Origin: Sulfurovum sp.
Lineage (GTDB): Bacteria; Campylobacterota; Campylobacteria; Campylobacterales; Sulfurovaceae
DNA: 13,358 bases
Reading direction: 5' to 3'
NCBI GenBank assembly: GCA_020719895.1
Contig: DYPM01000044.1
Span: 1 to 13,358 of the forward strand
Part shown: positions 13,357 to 13,358 of the stretch, one piece after another
Position numbering within the stretch: the stretch's first letter is position 1
How the letters are laid out: the number at the start of each line of letters is the position of its first letter
Program-made: the position numbers and the translations under genes
Notes under the pieces: model-generated
Told to the model about the DNA's origin: nothing
The model's input: the letters and a program-made list of their open reading frames with translations, nothing else
Database searches by the model: none

Positions 13357-13358
13357 GT

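Overview
The window looks like a chromosomal segment of a low-GC Campylobacterota (Epsilonproteobacteria) species, most plausibly a free-living Sulfurimonas-like organism. This rests on protein style: a GyrB of about 771 residues without the gammaproteobacterial insertion, a short 126-residue QueF, a pilin leader of the KRNA|FTMLE type, and a BamD-like lipoprotein resembling campylobacterial ones. The genus is a judgement from memory and was not checked by any search. All recognisable genes look intact. No rRNA, tRNA, insertion sequence, prophage gene or CRISPR array was seen.

Layout. Positions 1-209 have no gene but hold a hairpin and a copy of a dispersed repeat. A tight five-gene minus-strand block (6007 down to 210) runs gyrB, a degenerate GGDEF/EAL membrane protein, queF, a trpG/pabA glutamine amidotransferase and a multi-span membrane protein. 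Gaps are 3-9 bp, and gyrB overlaps the next start by one base. A divergent plus-strand block (6345-8162) follows: an orphan HPt protein, a type IV pilin/GspH-like pseudopilin and a BamD-like lipoprotein. Next come minus-strand leuC (its own -10 box) and a thioredoxin-like/sensor-kinase pair. Then minus-strand dapE and a rhodanese-fold protein, and finally plus-strand gatC, divergent from the rhodanese gene.

Function. Most genes are housekeeping: DNA supercoiling (GyrB), queuosine precursor synthesis (QueF), folate or tryptophan synthesis (TrpG/PabA), leucine synthesis (LeuC), lysine and peptidoglycan precursor synthesis (DapE), outer-membrane assembly (BamD) and tRNA-dependent amidation (GatC). 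The signalling genes are unusual in being partnerless here: an EAL protein missing key catalytic residues, an HPt with no hybrid kinase, and a histidine kinase with almost no periplasmic loop and no response regulator.

Most notable non-coding structure. A roughly 34-nt module occurs twice in inverted orientation (134-167; 11242-11275; 31/34 identical), with a third diverged copy at 11311-11334 that provides the dapE stop codon. Each copy is followed, on the same side, by a palindrome of unrelated sequence. A second family with a GTCATTGCGA core forms a roughly 100-bp nested palindrome in the leader of the HPt gene and a strong hairpin between the convergent bamD and leuC genes. These repeats, more than any gene, are the candidates for something undescribed.
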